Shown here piece after piece: positions 17,607 through 26,501 of a stretch of 64,000 nt of DNA; positions within the stretch are counted from its first letter, which is position 1, and every line of letters starts with the position of its first letter. Position numbers and translations under genes: made by a program. The DNA lies in contig CAMPKC010000011.1 of assembly GCA_946887045.1 (NCBI GenBank), positions 1 through 64,000 on the forward strand, read 5' to 3'. Under the pieces are notes generated by a model. That model did no database searches. It was given only the letters and a program-made list of their open reading frames with translations, and was not told the origin of the DNA. Source of the stretch: an uncultured Sphingobacteriaceae bacterium. Lineage in GTDB: Bacteria; Bacteroidota; Bacteroidia; Sphingobacteriales; Sphingobacteriaceae.

Positions 17607-18314
17607 TCAGTCCAAAGTTTGCAGGCTGATCTTAGGTTGCAAAGCGTTCGGGCTCTTAACCCCCACTCTTTTTTTCTTTGAAAATTTTGCTGTAATTCCA
17701 GCCACCAGAGGCGGCAGGGTTGTGATCGCAGAGATTGCGGCTGTACACAGCGCGAAGTTCTCTTTAACGATAGTCAGGTTTCCAAATAAATAGCCCAGTG
17801 CCAAAAAACCGGCTATCCAAACGAAAGCGCCTACAAAATTGTAAATCGAAAACAAGCGGGGACACATCTTTCCAACACCGGCAACAAAGGGGACGAAAGT
17901 TCGCAGAAGCGGAAAAAATCTACTGAATATAACTGCTTTCCCTCCGTGTTTGCGAAAGAATAACCTTGTTTTGGCGTAGTTCGCAGGCTTCAATATCCTG
18001 TTCCCGGGTTTAAATATTCGTAAGCCTGTATACTTACCAATCATGTAATTGGTCTGATTGCCGGTTATCGCAGCAATAAACAGCACGAAACCCAAGATGT
18101 AAATATTTATTCCGGAATCCCCCGAAGCCACTACCGCTCCGGCAGCAAATAACAGAGGATCACCTGGCAGAAAAGGAAAGAGTACAAGTCCTGTTTCAGC
18201 AAAAATTATAAGGAAGAGTATAAGGTATGTCCAAACCTGGTAAGTCTTACTAATTTCAGCAATTTGTGTGTCGATATGAAGGAGGAAATCTAAAATCGGG
18301 CTAATATATTCCAT
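17607..18314 (-). CDS. DedA family (VTT domain) inner-membrane protein
   Basis: 235 residues with five or six hydrophobic segments. The DedA core is clear: ETGLVLFPFLPGDPLLFAAG near residues 40-60, a G-N-x-x-x-Y-x-I-G motif (GNQTNYMIGKYTG), and FSRFFPLLRTFVPFVAGVGKM with the conserved arginines. DedA proteins support membrane homeostasis and are candidate lipid-carrier flippases. The C-terminus is a short basic tail. Single gene; no operon partner seen. Confidence 0.9.
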   Translation of the reverse strand: MEYISPILDFLLHIDTQIAEISKTYQVWTYLILFLIIFAETGLVLFPFLPGDPLLFAAGAVVASGDSGINIYILGFVLFIAAITGNQTNYMIGKYTGLRIFKPGNRILKPANYAKTRLFFRKHGGKAVIFSRFFPLLRTFVPFVAGVGKMCPRLFSIYNFVGAFVWIAGFLALGYLFGNLTIVKENFALCTAAISAITTLPPLVAGITAKFSKKKRVGVKSPNALQPKISLQTLD

Positions 18315-18583
18315 AGAGCGTGCCCATTAACAGGCTTAATAATAACATTGAAAACGAGCGAAAGATTATATAAGTATAAAAGGGTGTAAATTAACAATTT
18401 AGACTTCGACGGTATCGAGCTTAACACTTCTACGGGGAGTGAACGCTTTAGTTTAATTTTTTAGCAGGACGAATCAATTAATGGGAATCCTGATTCCATC
18501 CCGATGTACTCGTCAATCACACTAAGAATAAAACATCGGGCTGTATCATCTAAACAATGGCCAACGTAATTTAAATAAACACT

Positions 18584-18973
18584 ATGAAAGCACTGTACTT
18601 ATCTCTGTGGTTGACTCTAATATTTCTAACTCATTCTTGTAAAAAGGAAGAGTTTGTCGACTCGTCGGCCTTGTTAGGAAAATGGAAGCTTTATGATACT
18701 TATTTAAGTATAGGCGGACCTCTTATTTATAGTAGAGTAGCTGAAGGAAATGAAGTTTATTTAACATTCAATGCTCGGGGCCGCCTGTCTGGTACAAATA
18801 CTGATTATATGAGTTATAACCTTAAAGACACCACTATAGTAACGTTTATTAAAAAAGACAAAACAAGAGAAAACTATTATTATCGAATAGAAGATGGCTT
18901 TCTCAACCTAAGCCCTGCAGGAGCTGCAATGTGCATAGAGGGCTGCGGCTCCAGGTACGAAAAAATAGAGTAA
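18584..18973 (+). CDS. Small lipocalin-like lipoprotein
   Basis: 129 residues. Lipoprotein signal LSLWLTLIFLTHSC with Cys at residue 19 and KKEE after it. The body has ALLGKWKLYDTYLS, then ISO-like beta strands (EVYLTFNARGRLSG, YYYRIEDGFLNLSP) and two C-terminal cysteines (MCIEGCG). It resembles the lipoprotein at 2635 in size and design, both of the small Bacteroidota lipocalin-like class. Function unknown. It converges with the GH43 gene (11 bp between stops). Confidence 0.7.
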   Translation: MKALYLSLWLTLIFLTHSCKKEEFVDSSALLGKWKLYDTYLSIGGPLIYSRVAEGNEVYLTFNARGRLSGTNTDYMSYNLKDTTIVTFIKKDKTRENYYYRIEDGFLNLSPAGAAMCIEGCGSRYEKIE

Positions 18974-18984
18974 AATCCTGTGTA

Positions 18985-20040
18985 TCAAAACCTCATGTCC
19001 AGTCCCCAGTGCTTAGCCAGTCTTTTTGCTTCTTTCTTGGTGAGGTGAATCACAGATCCGTGCTTCGGCGAGGAAAAATTTGTGGTCTTCATTACACCTT
19101 CGTTAAACCGGCCAAGATAGGTGAAGTTTACAAAATCAGAAGTTTCACTGAAGCCGAAGTTATGCGGGTTAATACTGAATATATCATACATCAACACCCA
19201 TTTGTTGGTACCGATGCGCTTCCACACATTTGGAGCTTCGCAAGCTTTAGGTTCAGGATCGTACCAGCGGTCATCAAATACGTAACCCGTGTTTATAGAA
19301 TCGGAAACCGCTTGTTTTATTCCTGATTTTCCCTCCTGCGCCACATAGAACATATGATATTTATTCCCGACTTTAGTAATATCTGCATCAAGAACCTGCT
19401 TTGGCCTTGGATATTCGAACAAGAGTTTCGGCTCTGTTTCCATCCTGGTAAACTCATCGTTCATGTAAGCGTAATACATTTTTGTGGGTCCGTGTTTAAT
19501 ACGCATTGTGAAATAAAGCATAAGTTTTTTCTTCACTTCGTCGTATGTAATCTCAGGAGCCCATACACAGCCTATTTCGGCCAAACTTGGAAAAGCCTGA
19601 TCAACGCGAAGAATTGTGTGCTTCCAGTTAATCAAATCTGTTGATTTCATCAGCACAAGCGAACGATTATTCCCCCAGTCGTAAAGAGCCTGGTCGCGTT
19701 CCCATTGTGTATCGCGGTAACCTTTCTCTTTCGCAAAAAGATGCAAATCTGTAAGGGCCATGTAAAACATACCGTCGGGACCACGGAATATATGCGGATC
19801 CCGAATTCCCTTTTGTAATGCGATGGTATCGCCGGCGATAATTGGCTTGGCATTGTTTACATCGGTAAAGCTATAGCCATCCTTGCTGAGTGCCAGATAC
19901 AGACTATGAGTATCATCTTTAAAATAAGCCATCAGGTAGGCTCTCATATCTTTTTCTTTTGGAGCCTTTTTGCTTTTCTGAGCAAGGCTTGTATTCAAGA
20001 ATACGGAAAGAAGGATAGCTGTAAATAAAAAAAATCTCAT
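18985..20040 (-). CDS. Glycoside hydrolase family 43-like enzyme
   Basis: 351 residues. Signal peptide (FLFTAILLSVFLNTSLA) then a five-bladed beta-propeller pattern. GH43 signatures: GIRDPHIFRGPDGMFYMALTD with an Asp, SLAEIGCVWAPEITYDEVKKK, LDADITKVGNKYHMFYVAQE with an Asp, and a Glu in KACEAPNVWKR. GH43 enzymes remove arabinose or xylose from plant polysaccharides such as arabinan side chains of pectin. Length is typical of a single-domain member. The subfamily and exact linkage cannot be fixed by eye. Confidence 0.85.
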   Translation of the reverse strand: MRFFLFTAILLSVFLNTSLAQKSKKAPKEKDMRAYLMAYFKDDTHSLYLALSKDGYSFTDVNNAKPIIAGDTIALQKGIRDPHIFRGPDGMFYMALTDLHLFAKEKGYRDTQWERDQALYDWGNNRSLVLMKSTDLINWKHTILRVDQAFPSLAEIGCVWAPEITYDEVKKKLMLYFTMRIKHGPTKMYYAYMNDEFTRMETEPKLLFEYPRPKQVLDADITKVGNKYHMFYVAQEGKSGIKQAVSDSINTGYVFDDRWYDPEPKACEAPNVWKRIGTNKWVLMYDIFSINPHNFGFSETSDFVNFTYLGRFNEGVMKTTNFSSPKHGSVIHLTKKEAKRLAKHWGLDMRF

Positions 20041-20102
20041 GATCGTTCTTATAATTTGTTAGCGCAGGCAGTGGAAGCGGAAGTCCCTGCTGATACGATA
20101 AA

Positions 20103-20110
20103 CAAATTTA
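20103..20110 (-). promoter_or_regulatory. Candidate -7 element of the GH43 gene
   Basis: TAAATTTG on the minus strand matches TAnnTTTG, about 60 bp upstream of the start codon. No clear -33 word. Confidence 0.3.
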
Positions 20111-20241
20111 TAAAATAAATGATAGTATAAATACGGGCAGCTCAAACCAGATGTATCGTTTTCAGAATTCTTTCAAAAAGTTCTAAAATTTGGTGTGTTG
20201 CCGGGCGGATAAATCGTAAAGATTACGCTTTGTTGCAATGC

Positions 20242-20508
20242 TTATTGTAATTGACCCGACGCTCTTAATATTCCAATAAGCCCTACAATTACCCAGAACA
20301 CGTTCAGAAGAATATAAGCAGAGTCTTTCTTTAATAAGGCACACCACGACAATAACAGAGCATCTATAGTATTGAAGATCCAAACAAATAGAAAGGGACT
20401 CTCCGGGCCGAGCCAGCTAACCAGAGTAAAACTGATTATCCGCATAATAACCCCGATCATTTCAAAAAGCCGCAGGTTTTTGAATATGAAGACATTGATA
20501 CTATTCAT
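20242..20508 (-). CDS. Small membrane protein, CBU_0592-like
   Basis: 88 residues with three hydrophobic helices (LFEMIGVIMRIISFTLVSWL, FVWIFNTIDALLLSWCALL, AYILLNVFWVIVGLIGIL). The final VFWVIVGLIGILRA resembles the small CBU_0592 family of membrane proteins. It stands alone between a GH43 gene and the ECF operon. Function unknown. The first 12 residues could be trimmed if a later ATG is used. Confidence 0.55.
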   Translation of the reverse strand: MNSINVFIFKNLRLFEMIGVIMRIISFTLVSWLGPESPFLFVWIFNTIDALLLSWCALLKKDSAYILLNVFWVIVGLIGILRASGQLQ

Positions 20509-20674
20509 TCAACAATAATGATAAGTATTTCTCAAATATTGAAATATCGAGGATTACAGGCAACACTGCGTTCATCAAAATCTCTCTATTGTCCCAACCT
20601 GGCCCAACAACCCATTTATTTCCCGATCTTGTAATTTTCCGGGGGCACCTGCGACTAACTCTTCAAAAAATGAG

Positions 20675-21175
20675 ATGGAAAAAGAATTTATCGAAATGAT
20701 AAATAGGCATCGTGGAATTCTGTTCAAGGTTTCCAATTTGTATTGCCATCAGGAAGAAGATAAGAAAGATCTTTTCCAGGAAATGGTTTTGCAACTATGG
20801 AGGTCTTATCCCAGTTTTAAAAACGACTCGCAAAGTTCGACCTGGATGTATCGTGTGGCGCTTAACACCGCCATTTCAAACTTCCGGAAGGAAAGCAGAA
20901 AACCGGAGCGCAGGTCAATTTTAGACGCCGACTTTGAAATTCCAGATTTCAGCGATCTTCCGCAGCAAAACGAAAATCTCACCCTGCTTAAACTGGCCAT
21001 CAATCAGCTTACGCAGATAGAAAAAGCAATTATTCTGCTTTATCTTGAAGAGAAAAGCTATGAAGAAATCTCAGAGATAATTGGCATAAGCAAAAGCAAT
21101 GTCGGAGTAAAAATCAACAGGATAAAAGTCAAACTCGAAAAAATTATTAAAGCAAGCGATCATGAATATAGATGA
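20675..21175 (+). CDS. ECF-family RNA polymerase sigma factor
   Basis: 166 residues. Region 2 (EDKKDLFQEMVLQLWRSYPSF, STWMYRVALNTAISNFRK) and region 4 (LTQIEKAIILLYLEEKSYEEISEIIGISKSNVGVKINRIK) are complete. The gene overlaps the next one by 14 bp, implying coupled translation with a membrane protein that is probably its anti-sigma factor. Both genes end at a strong terminator. Regulated targets are unknown. Confidence 0.93.
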   Translation: MEKEFIEMINRHRGILFKVSNLYCHQEEDKKDLFQEMVLQLWRSYPSFKNDSQSSTWMYRVALNTAISNFRKESRKPERRSILDADFEIPDFSDLPQQNENLTLLKLAINQLTQIEKAIILLYLEEKSYEEISEIIGISKSNVGVKINRIKVKLEKIIKASDHEYR

Positions 21176-21809
21176 ACTAAAAACTGCCTGGCAGACTTAC
21201 GATACCAGGTTGCAATTAACCCATAAACTCAGCGACAAACTTATCGTCAGCATGATTAAGGAAAAATCTCAATCCCGCCTTTCCAGAGTTAAAAAACATT
21301 ATCTGATTGGTCTTATTTATATGATCTGTCTGCTAGGGCTTGGTGTCGCGGTACTTGTTGGCAACCCGTTTGATTATACCTACACTCTTGAGTACTTGCC
21401 GGTTGCTTTATATACTCTTTGCTTAGCCACACTGATCGTCGCGATGTTTAATACTAACCGAAAATTGCAGCAGATAGAAATTAATCAGAGCAATCTTGAT
21501 ACCTCATTAAAGCAAATAGCAAGCATATTCGAGAAATATCAAAAACCGGGCAGATTGTTGGGAATGACGCTGAAATTGATATTAAGCACAGCCATACTGT
21601 TCCCTCTCTCTTTCCTGCCGCGTAAAATTGAGCGTGTGGGACTTTGGGGAGGAATCATCGAAACTCTGATCCCCATTTTAATAGCCGCAGTCATGGTATT
21701 TATTGCCTTCAAACTTGGCGCCTTTAAAGAACGCAACGGCAAAAAATTTGAAGAATATACAAATGAACTGGAAGAGCTAAAAAGCCTGTCGGACGAGCTA
21801 GAAAGTTAA
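21162..21809 (+). CDS. Four-helix membrane protein, putative anti-sigma factor
   Basis: 215 residues. A cytoplasmic N-terminus of about 45 residues (MNIDELKTAWQTYD...) is followed by paired membrane helices at about 45-65, 75-95, 135-150 and 165-185, and an acidic coiled-coil tail (FEEYTNELEELKSLSDELE). The N-terminal ELKTAWQTYD motif and position after an ECF sigma gene are typical of Bacteroidota anti-sigma-like membrane partners. It lacks a zinc-binding ZAS motif. The anti-sigma role is inferred from context. Confidence 0.65.
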   Translation: MNIDELKTAWQTYDTRLQLTHKLSDKLIVSMIKEKSQSRLSRVKKHYLIGLIYMICLLGLGVAVLVGNPFDYTYTLEYLPVALYTLCLATLIVAMFNTNRKLQQIEINQSNLDTSLKQIASIFEKYQKPGRLLGMTLKLILSTAILFPLSFLPRKIERVGLWGGIIETLIPILIAAVMVFIAFKLGAFKERNGKKFEEYTNELEELKSLSDELES

Positions 21810-21824
21810 GCAGGAAAAAAGATA

Positions 21825-21867
21825 CGGGTAAGCTGTAATAAATTAGGAGCTTACCCGATAATTTTTC
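21825..21867 (+). terminator. Terminator of the ECF sigma operon
   Basis: A 10-bp inverted repeat (CGGGTAAGCT / AGCTTACCCG) with a 13-nt loop, followed by ATAATTTTT, 16 bp after the stop codon. Confidence 0.65.
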
Positions 21868-21910
21868 GTGATTACAGGCCGAGTCTTCAATTTATAATTT
21901 CTTAATAATT

Positions 21911-22720
21911 CTAGAGCCGGATATCTAAAAATCGCTTTGTCTCTTGAAAATCCGTTACTTTCAACTTTATCTGTTTAAAAAGCTGCTCACCTTCATAAGA
22001 CACCAGTTGTTTCACCGCCTTAATCGTCTGAATTTCATCATCATTCAATTTGCCTGTCTTCAGCGTCTTTTGTAAATATCCATCCATCACCAGGTCATCG
22101 TGCCATTTACCGAGTAGCTCCTGAAAATCGCCCATCTGTTTAAACCATGGAGTTTTCAGTCCGAATATTGATGCCGTATAATAAAACTCCTTCAATAGCT
22201 TTCGAAGCTCGTGAGCGTTTTCCTCCTTAAGAATCTTCGTTCCGAGTAATCCGTTAATCTCTTTGCTTTTCGTCTCTAAAAACCCGTTTACTCCAGCTTT
22301 ATCAATCCTGTTAAAATAAGGGAGAATAATATCGGAGCTCTTATACAGCTCCTCCTGATTTGCATAAGCAACAGAAAAGAAACGGCGCTTCTTCTTCTCC
22401 ACTTGCTTCTTTAATTGACTTACATAATTTTTAAGCAAGCTGAACATCCGAAGCTTCTTAAGCGTCGATATTTCTAAGGTTAACTCTCTGACTTTACCCG
22501 CTTTTCGGAAGATATTCTGAAAACTTCCAGGAAATTTATCTTTTTGAAATTCTTGTGTGCAGTAATAAACAAGTTCGGATAGGGCCTTTACCTTTTTAAT
22601 TTCTACACGCAACTTATGGAAATCTTTTCCAGAGAATTTAGCACGAGGTTTTCCCAGAATTGATTCAATTGAATTGATCCTTTCCAAATAATAACCCCGT
22701 ATAGTTGCACCCTCATTCAC
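21911..22720 (-). CDS. CHAD domain protein
   Basis: 269 residues, rich in Lys and conserved His. The CHAD hallmarks are FHKLRVEIKKVKALSELVYYC (residues about 34-54) and ENAHELRKLLKEFYYTASIFG near residue 165. FQELLGKWHDDLVMDG is the third conserved His/Asp block. CHAD domains are basic helical bundles that bind polyphosphate granules. No CYTH phosphatase gene is adjacent. Possibly links to storage metabolism, but no direct evidence here. Confidence 0.87.
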   Translation of the reverse strand: MNEGATIRGYYLERINSIESILGKPRAKFSGKDFHKLRVEIKKVKALSELVYYCTQEFQKDKFPGSFQNIFRKAGKVRELTLEISTLKKLRMFSLLKNYVSQLKKQVEKKKRRFFSVAYANQEELYKSSDIILPYFNRIDKAGVNGFLETKSKEINGLLGTKILKEENAHELRKLLKEFYYTASIFGLKTPWFKQMGDFQELLGKWHDDLVMDGYLQKTLKTGKLNDDEIQTIKAVKQLVSYEGEQLFKQIKLKVTDFQETKRFLDIRL

Positions 22721-22850
22721 GTTTTTAAATTACAACATTGACCCCGCCAGCGTAACCAGGTGTCTGCAAGGCCAACAAATTCAAAAACTTTTGAGTTCTA
22801 AAAAGATAAAAATATGTTAAGCTAATTAGAAGAACTGTAGCGTTCATCTA

Positions 22851-23864
22851 TTATTCCTCAGCCAACCCTAAACCCGGAGTTTCGGGCAACACCCATCTTC
22901 CATCCTTAAATTTCGGCATTTCAAAAGGATTATTACTGGTTAAAAACGGCCCGTCAATATCCGCCCAGTCGCAAAGCGGAGCTAAGGCAGCGGCAGCAAG
23001 AGTTGCGATGCTTGTTTCACTCATGCAGCCTATCAAAACTTTCAAATTCAGCTCTCTCGCACGTTTAATCATCAAAAAGGCCTCATGCATGCCTGCACTC
23101 TTCATCAGTTTTACGTTGATCCCATGATAGACATCCTTTACATTCTTAAGATCCGAAAAACGCTGAACTGACTCATCTGCAATAATGGGTAACGGACTTC
23201 TTTCTGTCAACCAGGCATTCGACAGTATATCTGCTTTCAGCATCGGCTGCTCTATCAGCTCAACGCCAGTATCCTTTAGCCAAAAAATAAAATCGAGCGC
23301 CTTCTCTTTATCTGTCCAGCCCTGATTGGCGTCGACATAGATAGGCTTACTGCTAACAGAGCGAATCGTCTCGATCAAATTCTTATCCTCTTCCGATCCC
23401 AGCTTCACCTTCAGCACCCGGGCTGGTTCCGCCTCTACCACCTTTTTAATAATAATTTCTGGCGAGTCAATTCCGATAGTAACAGAAGTTAAGGGCATGC
23501 TCTGCGGATCTGACCCAAAAAGTTTGTAACAAGGCACCTTTGCTATCTTAGCTTCCAAATCGTGCAAAGCAATATCAATAGCTGCCTTTACAGCCGGATT
23601 GCCTGCCTCAATAGTATCAAGGTAGTTGATTACTTTATCATACTCAAAAGGATACTTTAACCATCGAAGATCAACCTTTGACAGAAATCTGATTGCCGTT
23701 TCGACACTCTCTCCCATATAAGGTACCATCGAAGCTTCTCCCAAACCTGTAAAGCCTTCATAACTTATCTCAATCAGCATGATGGGCGTAAACGTTCGTG
23801 AAAACCCGGAGATACTAAAGGGATATTTAAGGGTGAGCTCAAATGGACTATAGGTGAGAATCAT
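22851..23864 (-). CDS. Dipeptide epimerase (L-Ala-D/L-Glu type), enolase superfamily
   Basis: 337 residues. The muconate-lactonizing subgroup pattern is complete: N-terminal capping domain (TLKYPFSISGFSRT), catalytic Lys pair in VLKVKLGSEED, metal ligands Asp in YVDANQGW, Glu in ELIEQPM and Asp in PIIADESV, and the second catalytic Lys in GINVKLMKSAG. Such enzymes epimerise L-Ala-D-Glu from murein peptides so that it can be degraded, or act on other dipeptides. Its transcript may be leaderless: the -7 element ends 4 bp before the ATG. Confidence 0.9.
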   Translation of the reverse strand: MILTYSPFELTLKYPFSISGFSRTFTPIMLIEISYEGFTGLGEASMVPYMGESVETAIRFLSKVDLRWLKYPFEYDKVINYLDTIEAGNPAVKAAIDIALHDLEAKIAKVPCYKLFGSDPQSMPLTSVTIGIDSPEIIIKKVVEAEPARVLKVKLGSEEDKNLIETIRSVSSKPIYVDANQGWTDKEKALDFIFWLKDTGVELIEQPMLKADILSNAWLTERSPLPIIADESVQRFSDLKNVKDVYHGINVKLMKSAGMHEAFLMIKRARELNLKVLIGCMSETSIATLAAAALAPLCDWADIDGPFLTSNNPFEMPKFKDGRWVLPETPGLGLAEE

Positions 23865-23868
23865 GGTT

Positions 23869-23876
23869 CAAACTTA
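23869..23876 (-). promoter_or_regulatory. Promoter -7 element abutting the epimerase start codon
   Basis: TAAGTTTG on the minus strand matches TAnnTTTG and ends 4 bp before the ATG. The transcription start would fall at or next to the start codon, so the mRNA would be leaderless. A TTG word lies about 16 bp upstream. Confidence 0.5.
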
Positions 23877-23932
23877 GATAAAATATGAAGCACAATTTAT
23901 AGAGTTTATTGTATTTTAATAAACGCCTGCTC

Positions 23933-24598
23933 ATGAAAAATCGCATTCAAATCATTACCATGCTTTGCCTGCTATTCAGCTTTATCGCGGCATGTGGTGT
24001 AAATCGAAACAGGCCTCCGCAACCCCTTGTTTCGATTGCCATCACCATCCAGACAAGTGAACCTCAGCTCAGCCCGGTGAACCTGGATATCTATGCGTAT
24101 AAGGTGTTAAACAGACTTGAAGACTTTAATGTGGTCGATCTTGATCTTACCGAGGATGCCGATACCGCTGTTGTAAATCTTACGATCGACATCGATCGAT
24201 ATACGGCCTTCCCTCCTGAAACCAGGATATCACGGCGGGTATTTCGCAGAAATATTCAAGCCGGTACCGATGCTTCCGGCCGGCCAGTTTATAGAACGGT
24301 AACCGCAACTGCGGATATAGTGCAGTCCCGAATCAGGACCTCTGCTTTATTTAACACCAATATGATTATTAAGGGCCCCCCGGGGAAAGTCTTTAAACGC
24401 AGTTTCAGCAGTAATTTAAATATCGATAATATATATGTTACCAACATTCAAGGCGATCCAAGGGCTCTTGACCCGTCTGTCCATGCAGCAACTTTTCCAC
24501 CGATGGAACCCTTAACCGATGATATTTTACTGGCACTTTCTAACCAGGAAATGCTCGACAGGCTCTCCCGCGAAATCCGTCTGTACTACTCCAAATAA
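23933..24598 (+). CDS. Lipoprotein of unknown function
   Basis: 221 residues from ATG 23933. A TTG 8 codons upstream is less likely. Signal RIQIITMLCLLFSFIAAC with the lipobox Cys at residue 21. The body repeats beta-like segments (VSIAITIQTSE, TAVVNLTIDIDRY) with a conserved-looking ISRRVFRRNIQAGTDASGR stretch and a C-terminal helix LDRLSREIRLYY. No named family is recognised. Divergent from the epimerase gene (68 bp). Confidence 0.7.
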   Translation: MKNRIQIITMLCLLFSFIAACGVNRNRPPQPLVSIAITIQTSEPQLSPVNLDIYAYKVLNRLEDFNVVDLDLTEDADTAVVNLTIDIDRYTAFPPETRISRRVFRRNIQAGTDASGRPVYRTVTATADIVQSRIRTSALFNTNMIIKGPPGKVFKRSFSSNLNIDNIYVTNIQGDPRALDPSVHAATFPPMEPLTDDILLALSNQEMLDRLSREIRLYYSK

Positions 24599-24656
24599 TC
24601 TGTATGTAAAATAATAATACAAAAGCTATTTACACTACAAAAACCTTTGCTCTTTG

Positions 24657-24664
24657 TACCTTTG
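24657..24664 (+). promoter_or_regulatory. Promoter -7 element abutting the next start codon
   Basis: TACCTTTG matches TAnnTTTG and ends 5 bp before the ATG at 24670. This again predicts a leaderless or near-leaderless transcript. Confidence 0.5.
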
Positions 24665-24669
24665 CGACA

Positions 24670-25638
24670 ATGAGTAAAGCACTTTTTCGCCCATTTGACA
24701 GGTACAACTTTTCAGACAAGGTTTGCTACCTAACAGGCCAGCCGGCAACTTTACAAACAACAGTGTTTCCCGACTGGGTGCTTCAACAATTTCATCTGAG
24801 CGAAAAACCTTTCAAAATGCTGGATGACCGCATTGCTACCTATCAAGACATTACCATCCCGGTATCCGAAAAAGCTTTCTCTGCGATCAATTCTTTAGAT
24901 AAAGAAATGCAGAAGGCATTTAATACAGGATATTCTGCTGTTGAGGAACTCGAGGAAGTAAAGCTTTTTCAATGGATCGCTAAGCAGGTTTACGGAATTA
25001 TTCATTGGGAAGTTAGGGCCGGAATGCGTCAGCAGCGAGCGATAGGAGAGGAATTTTCATTCTCCCAAGCCATCGCACATAAATTCAGCAACCTGCATAT
25101 CATGCTGCAGTCACTGGTTCAGAACGTTGAATTCGAAGGCATCAATCCATGGAGCATCAAAGTTTTCAGGGTTAAAAACGACGAGGACACATTTAGCTAT
25201 CGCGACGAAATAAATACCCTGGTTTTCTCATTACGGATGAATGACTTCGGCATTATTGCCAGTTTGCAGGACAATGGCGAGAGCTTAAACCATCATAAAG
25301 AAATTCTGGATAAAGTTTCGGAAAACCCGCTGCACCCGATACAATTTGAAGAGTTGTGCGCCAGATTCTTTTATTCGGCTTATTTATTCAACCGGCTACC
25401 TGAATACATTATTATTCCGACAGATGAAGCTGTATTTATTGAGGCTATGCCTTTAAGAATAAGCAGCAGACCTGTGTATGATATCTGGCAAGCAAAAACA
25501 TACGGACAGGTTTTAGAAAATTTCTGGAAGCCCTGGGGCTTTCTTCTTTTAGAGATTATTAAAAACCCCGAAAAGCCGATGAGCTTTTTAGTGGACGAAA
25601 ACGGAGAATTTATTCCTCAGGAAAAGGTTGCCGTTTAA
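24670..25638 (+). CDS. Conserved hypothetical protein
   Basis: 322 residues, no signal peptide or membrane helix. The N-terminus has DKVCYLTGQPATLQTTVFPDWVLQQF, and the centre is helical with a possible coiled region (SLDKEMQKAFNTGY). The C-terminal half has FEELCARFFYSAYLFNRLPEY. I do not recognise a domain. It looks like a cytoplasmic, Bacteroidota-restricted protein. It is flanked by an unknown lipoprotein and a rhomboid gene on the opposite strand, so context gives no clear clue. Confidence 0.75.
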   Translation: MSKALFRPFDRYNFSDKVCYLTGQPATLQTTVFPDWVLQQFHLSEKPFKMLDDRIATYQDITIPVSEKAFSAINSLDKEMQKAFNTGYSAVEELEEVKLFQWIAKQVYGIIHWEVRAGMRQQRAIGEEFSFSQAIAHKFSNLHIMLQSLVQNVEFEGINPWSIKVFRVKNDEDTFSYRDEINTLVFSLRMNDFGIIASLQDNGESLNHHKEILDKVSENPLHPIQFEELCARFFYSAYLFNRLPEYIIIPTDEAVFIEAMPLRISSRPVYDIWQAKTYGQVLENFWKPWGFLLLEIIKNPEKPMSFLVDENGEFIPQEKVAV

Positions 25639-25713
25639 ATACCAAATAAACTTCTGCTAAAAAAGCCTGGCTTTAGTGCGTTGACTATCTTCTTTGGAGA
25701 GGCCTGTGGCCCT

Positions 25714-26331
25714 CTAATTAAACCAATTCGATATCTCTCTGAAAAACTCAAAAGGTACCTGCGGATAAAAAATAATTGTAATAATTATGCCCGCCAGGGC
25801 GCCAAAAAAATGGGCATCATGATTAATGGTTCCCGATTGTTTTGAAGCGTAAGCGCTGTACATCAGATACAACACACCAAAAATGACAGCTGGAATAGGA
25901 ACTGGGATAAAGAAAAGATAAAAACTGGTTAAGGGATCGAATAATATATAGCTAAACACGACCGCAGACACTGCACCGGACGCCCCCAAACTATTGTACC
26001 AAAAATGATCTTTGTGCTTTAGAATAGTACTTAAATCGCTCAAAGCCAAACTCGCTATATACAAAATGGCAAACTGCCAGGAGCCTATCAACCGCTCTAA
26101 AGTAAATGCAAAGAAATAATACGACAGCATGTTCATAAACAAATGCCCGTAATCTTTATGAATTAACCCGCTTGTGAAAATTGAATAAACCCGGTCGCCC
26201 CGATGAACACTATAGGGATGCAACATAAATTTGCCATACACCTGCTGGTTCGAGAAAGCGTACAAACTGGTAACGATGGTTAAAACAAAAATAATGCTGG
26301 CCACTGGTGTCTCCAGTAAATAATATTCCAT
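25714..26331 (-). CDS. Rhomboid family intramembrane serine protease
   Basis: 205 residues with six hydrophobic segments. Rhomboid signatures: KDYGHLFMNMLSYYFF (H and N in helix 2), catalytic Ser in NSLGASGAVSAVV, and catalytic His in NHDAHFFGALAG. It lacks extra cytoplasmic domains. These proteases cut single-pass membrane proteins within the bilayer. The substrate is unknown. Length and catalytic dyad are normal. Confidence 0.93.
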   Translation of the reverse strand: MEYYLLETPVASIIFVLTIVTSLYAFSNQQVYGKFMLHPYSVHRGDRVYSIFTSGLIHKDYGHLFMNMLSYYFFAFTLERLIGSWQFAILYIASLALSDLSTILKHKDHFWYNSLGASGAVSAVVFSYILFDPLTSFYLFFIPVPIPAVIFGVLYLMYSAYASKQSGTINHDAHFFGALAGIIITIIFYPQVPFEFFREISNWFN

Positions 26332-26501
26332 AGCTCAAAATCTCAATTTCTGAAAATTAACACTATTGAAGTAAATAGAAGAAAAAGATTTTATTTTAAT
26401 ACTTCCTCCAATACCAAGAATCTCAAAAGCCTATAGTATGAGTTCAAAAAAAAATCCACACCTTGGAATAGAAAATTGTTATCAAGTTAAGAGGAGTTTA
26501 T

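Noticed and set aside
18500..18540. Inverted repeat CCCGATGT / ACATCGGG before the lipoprotein gene
   Set aside because: Only 8-bp arms with a 25-nt loop; too weak to claim a regulatory role.
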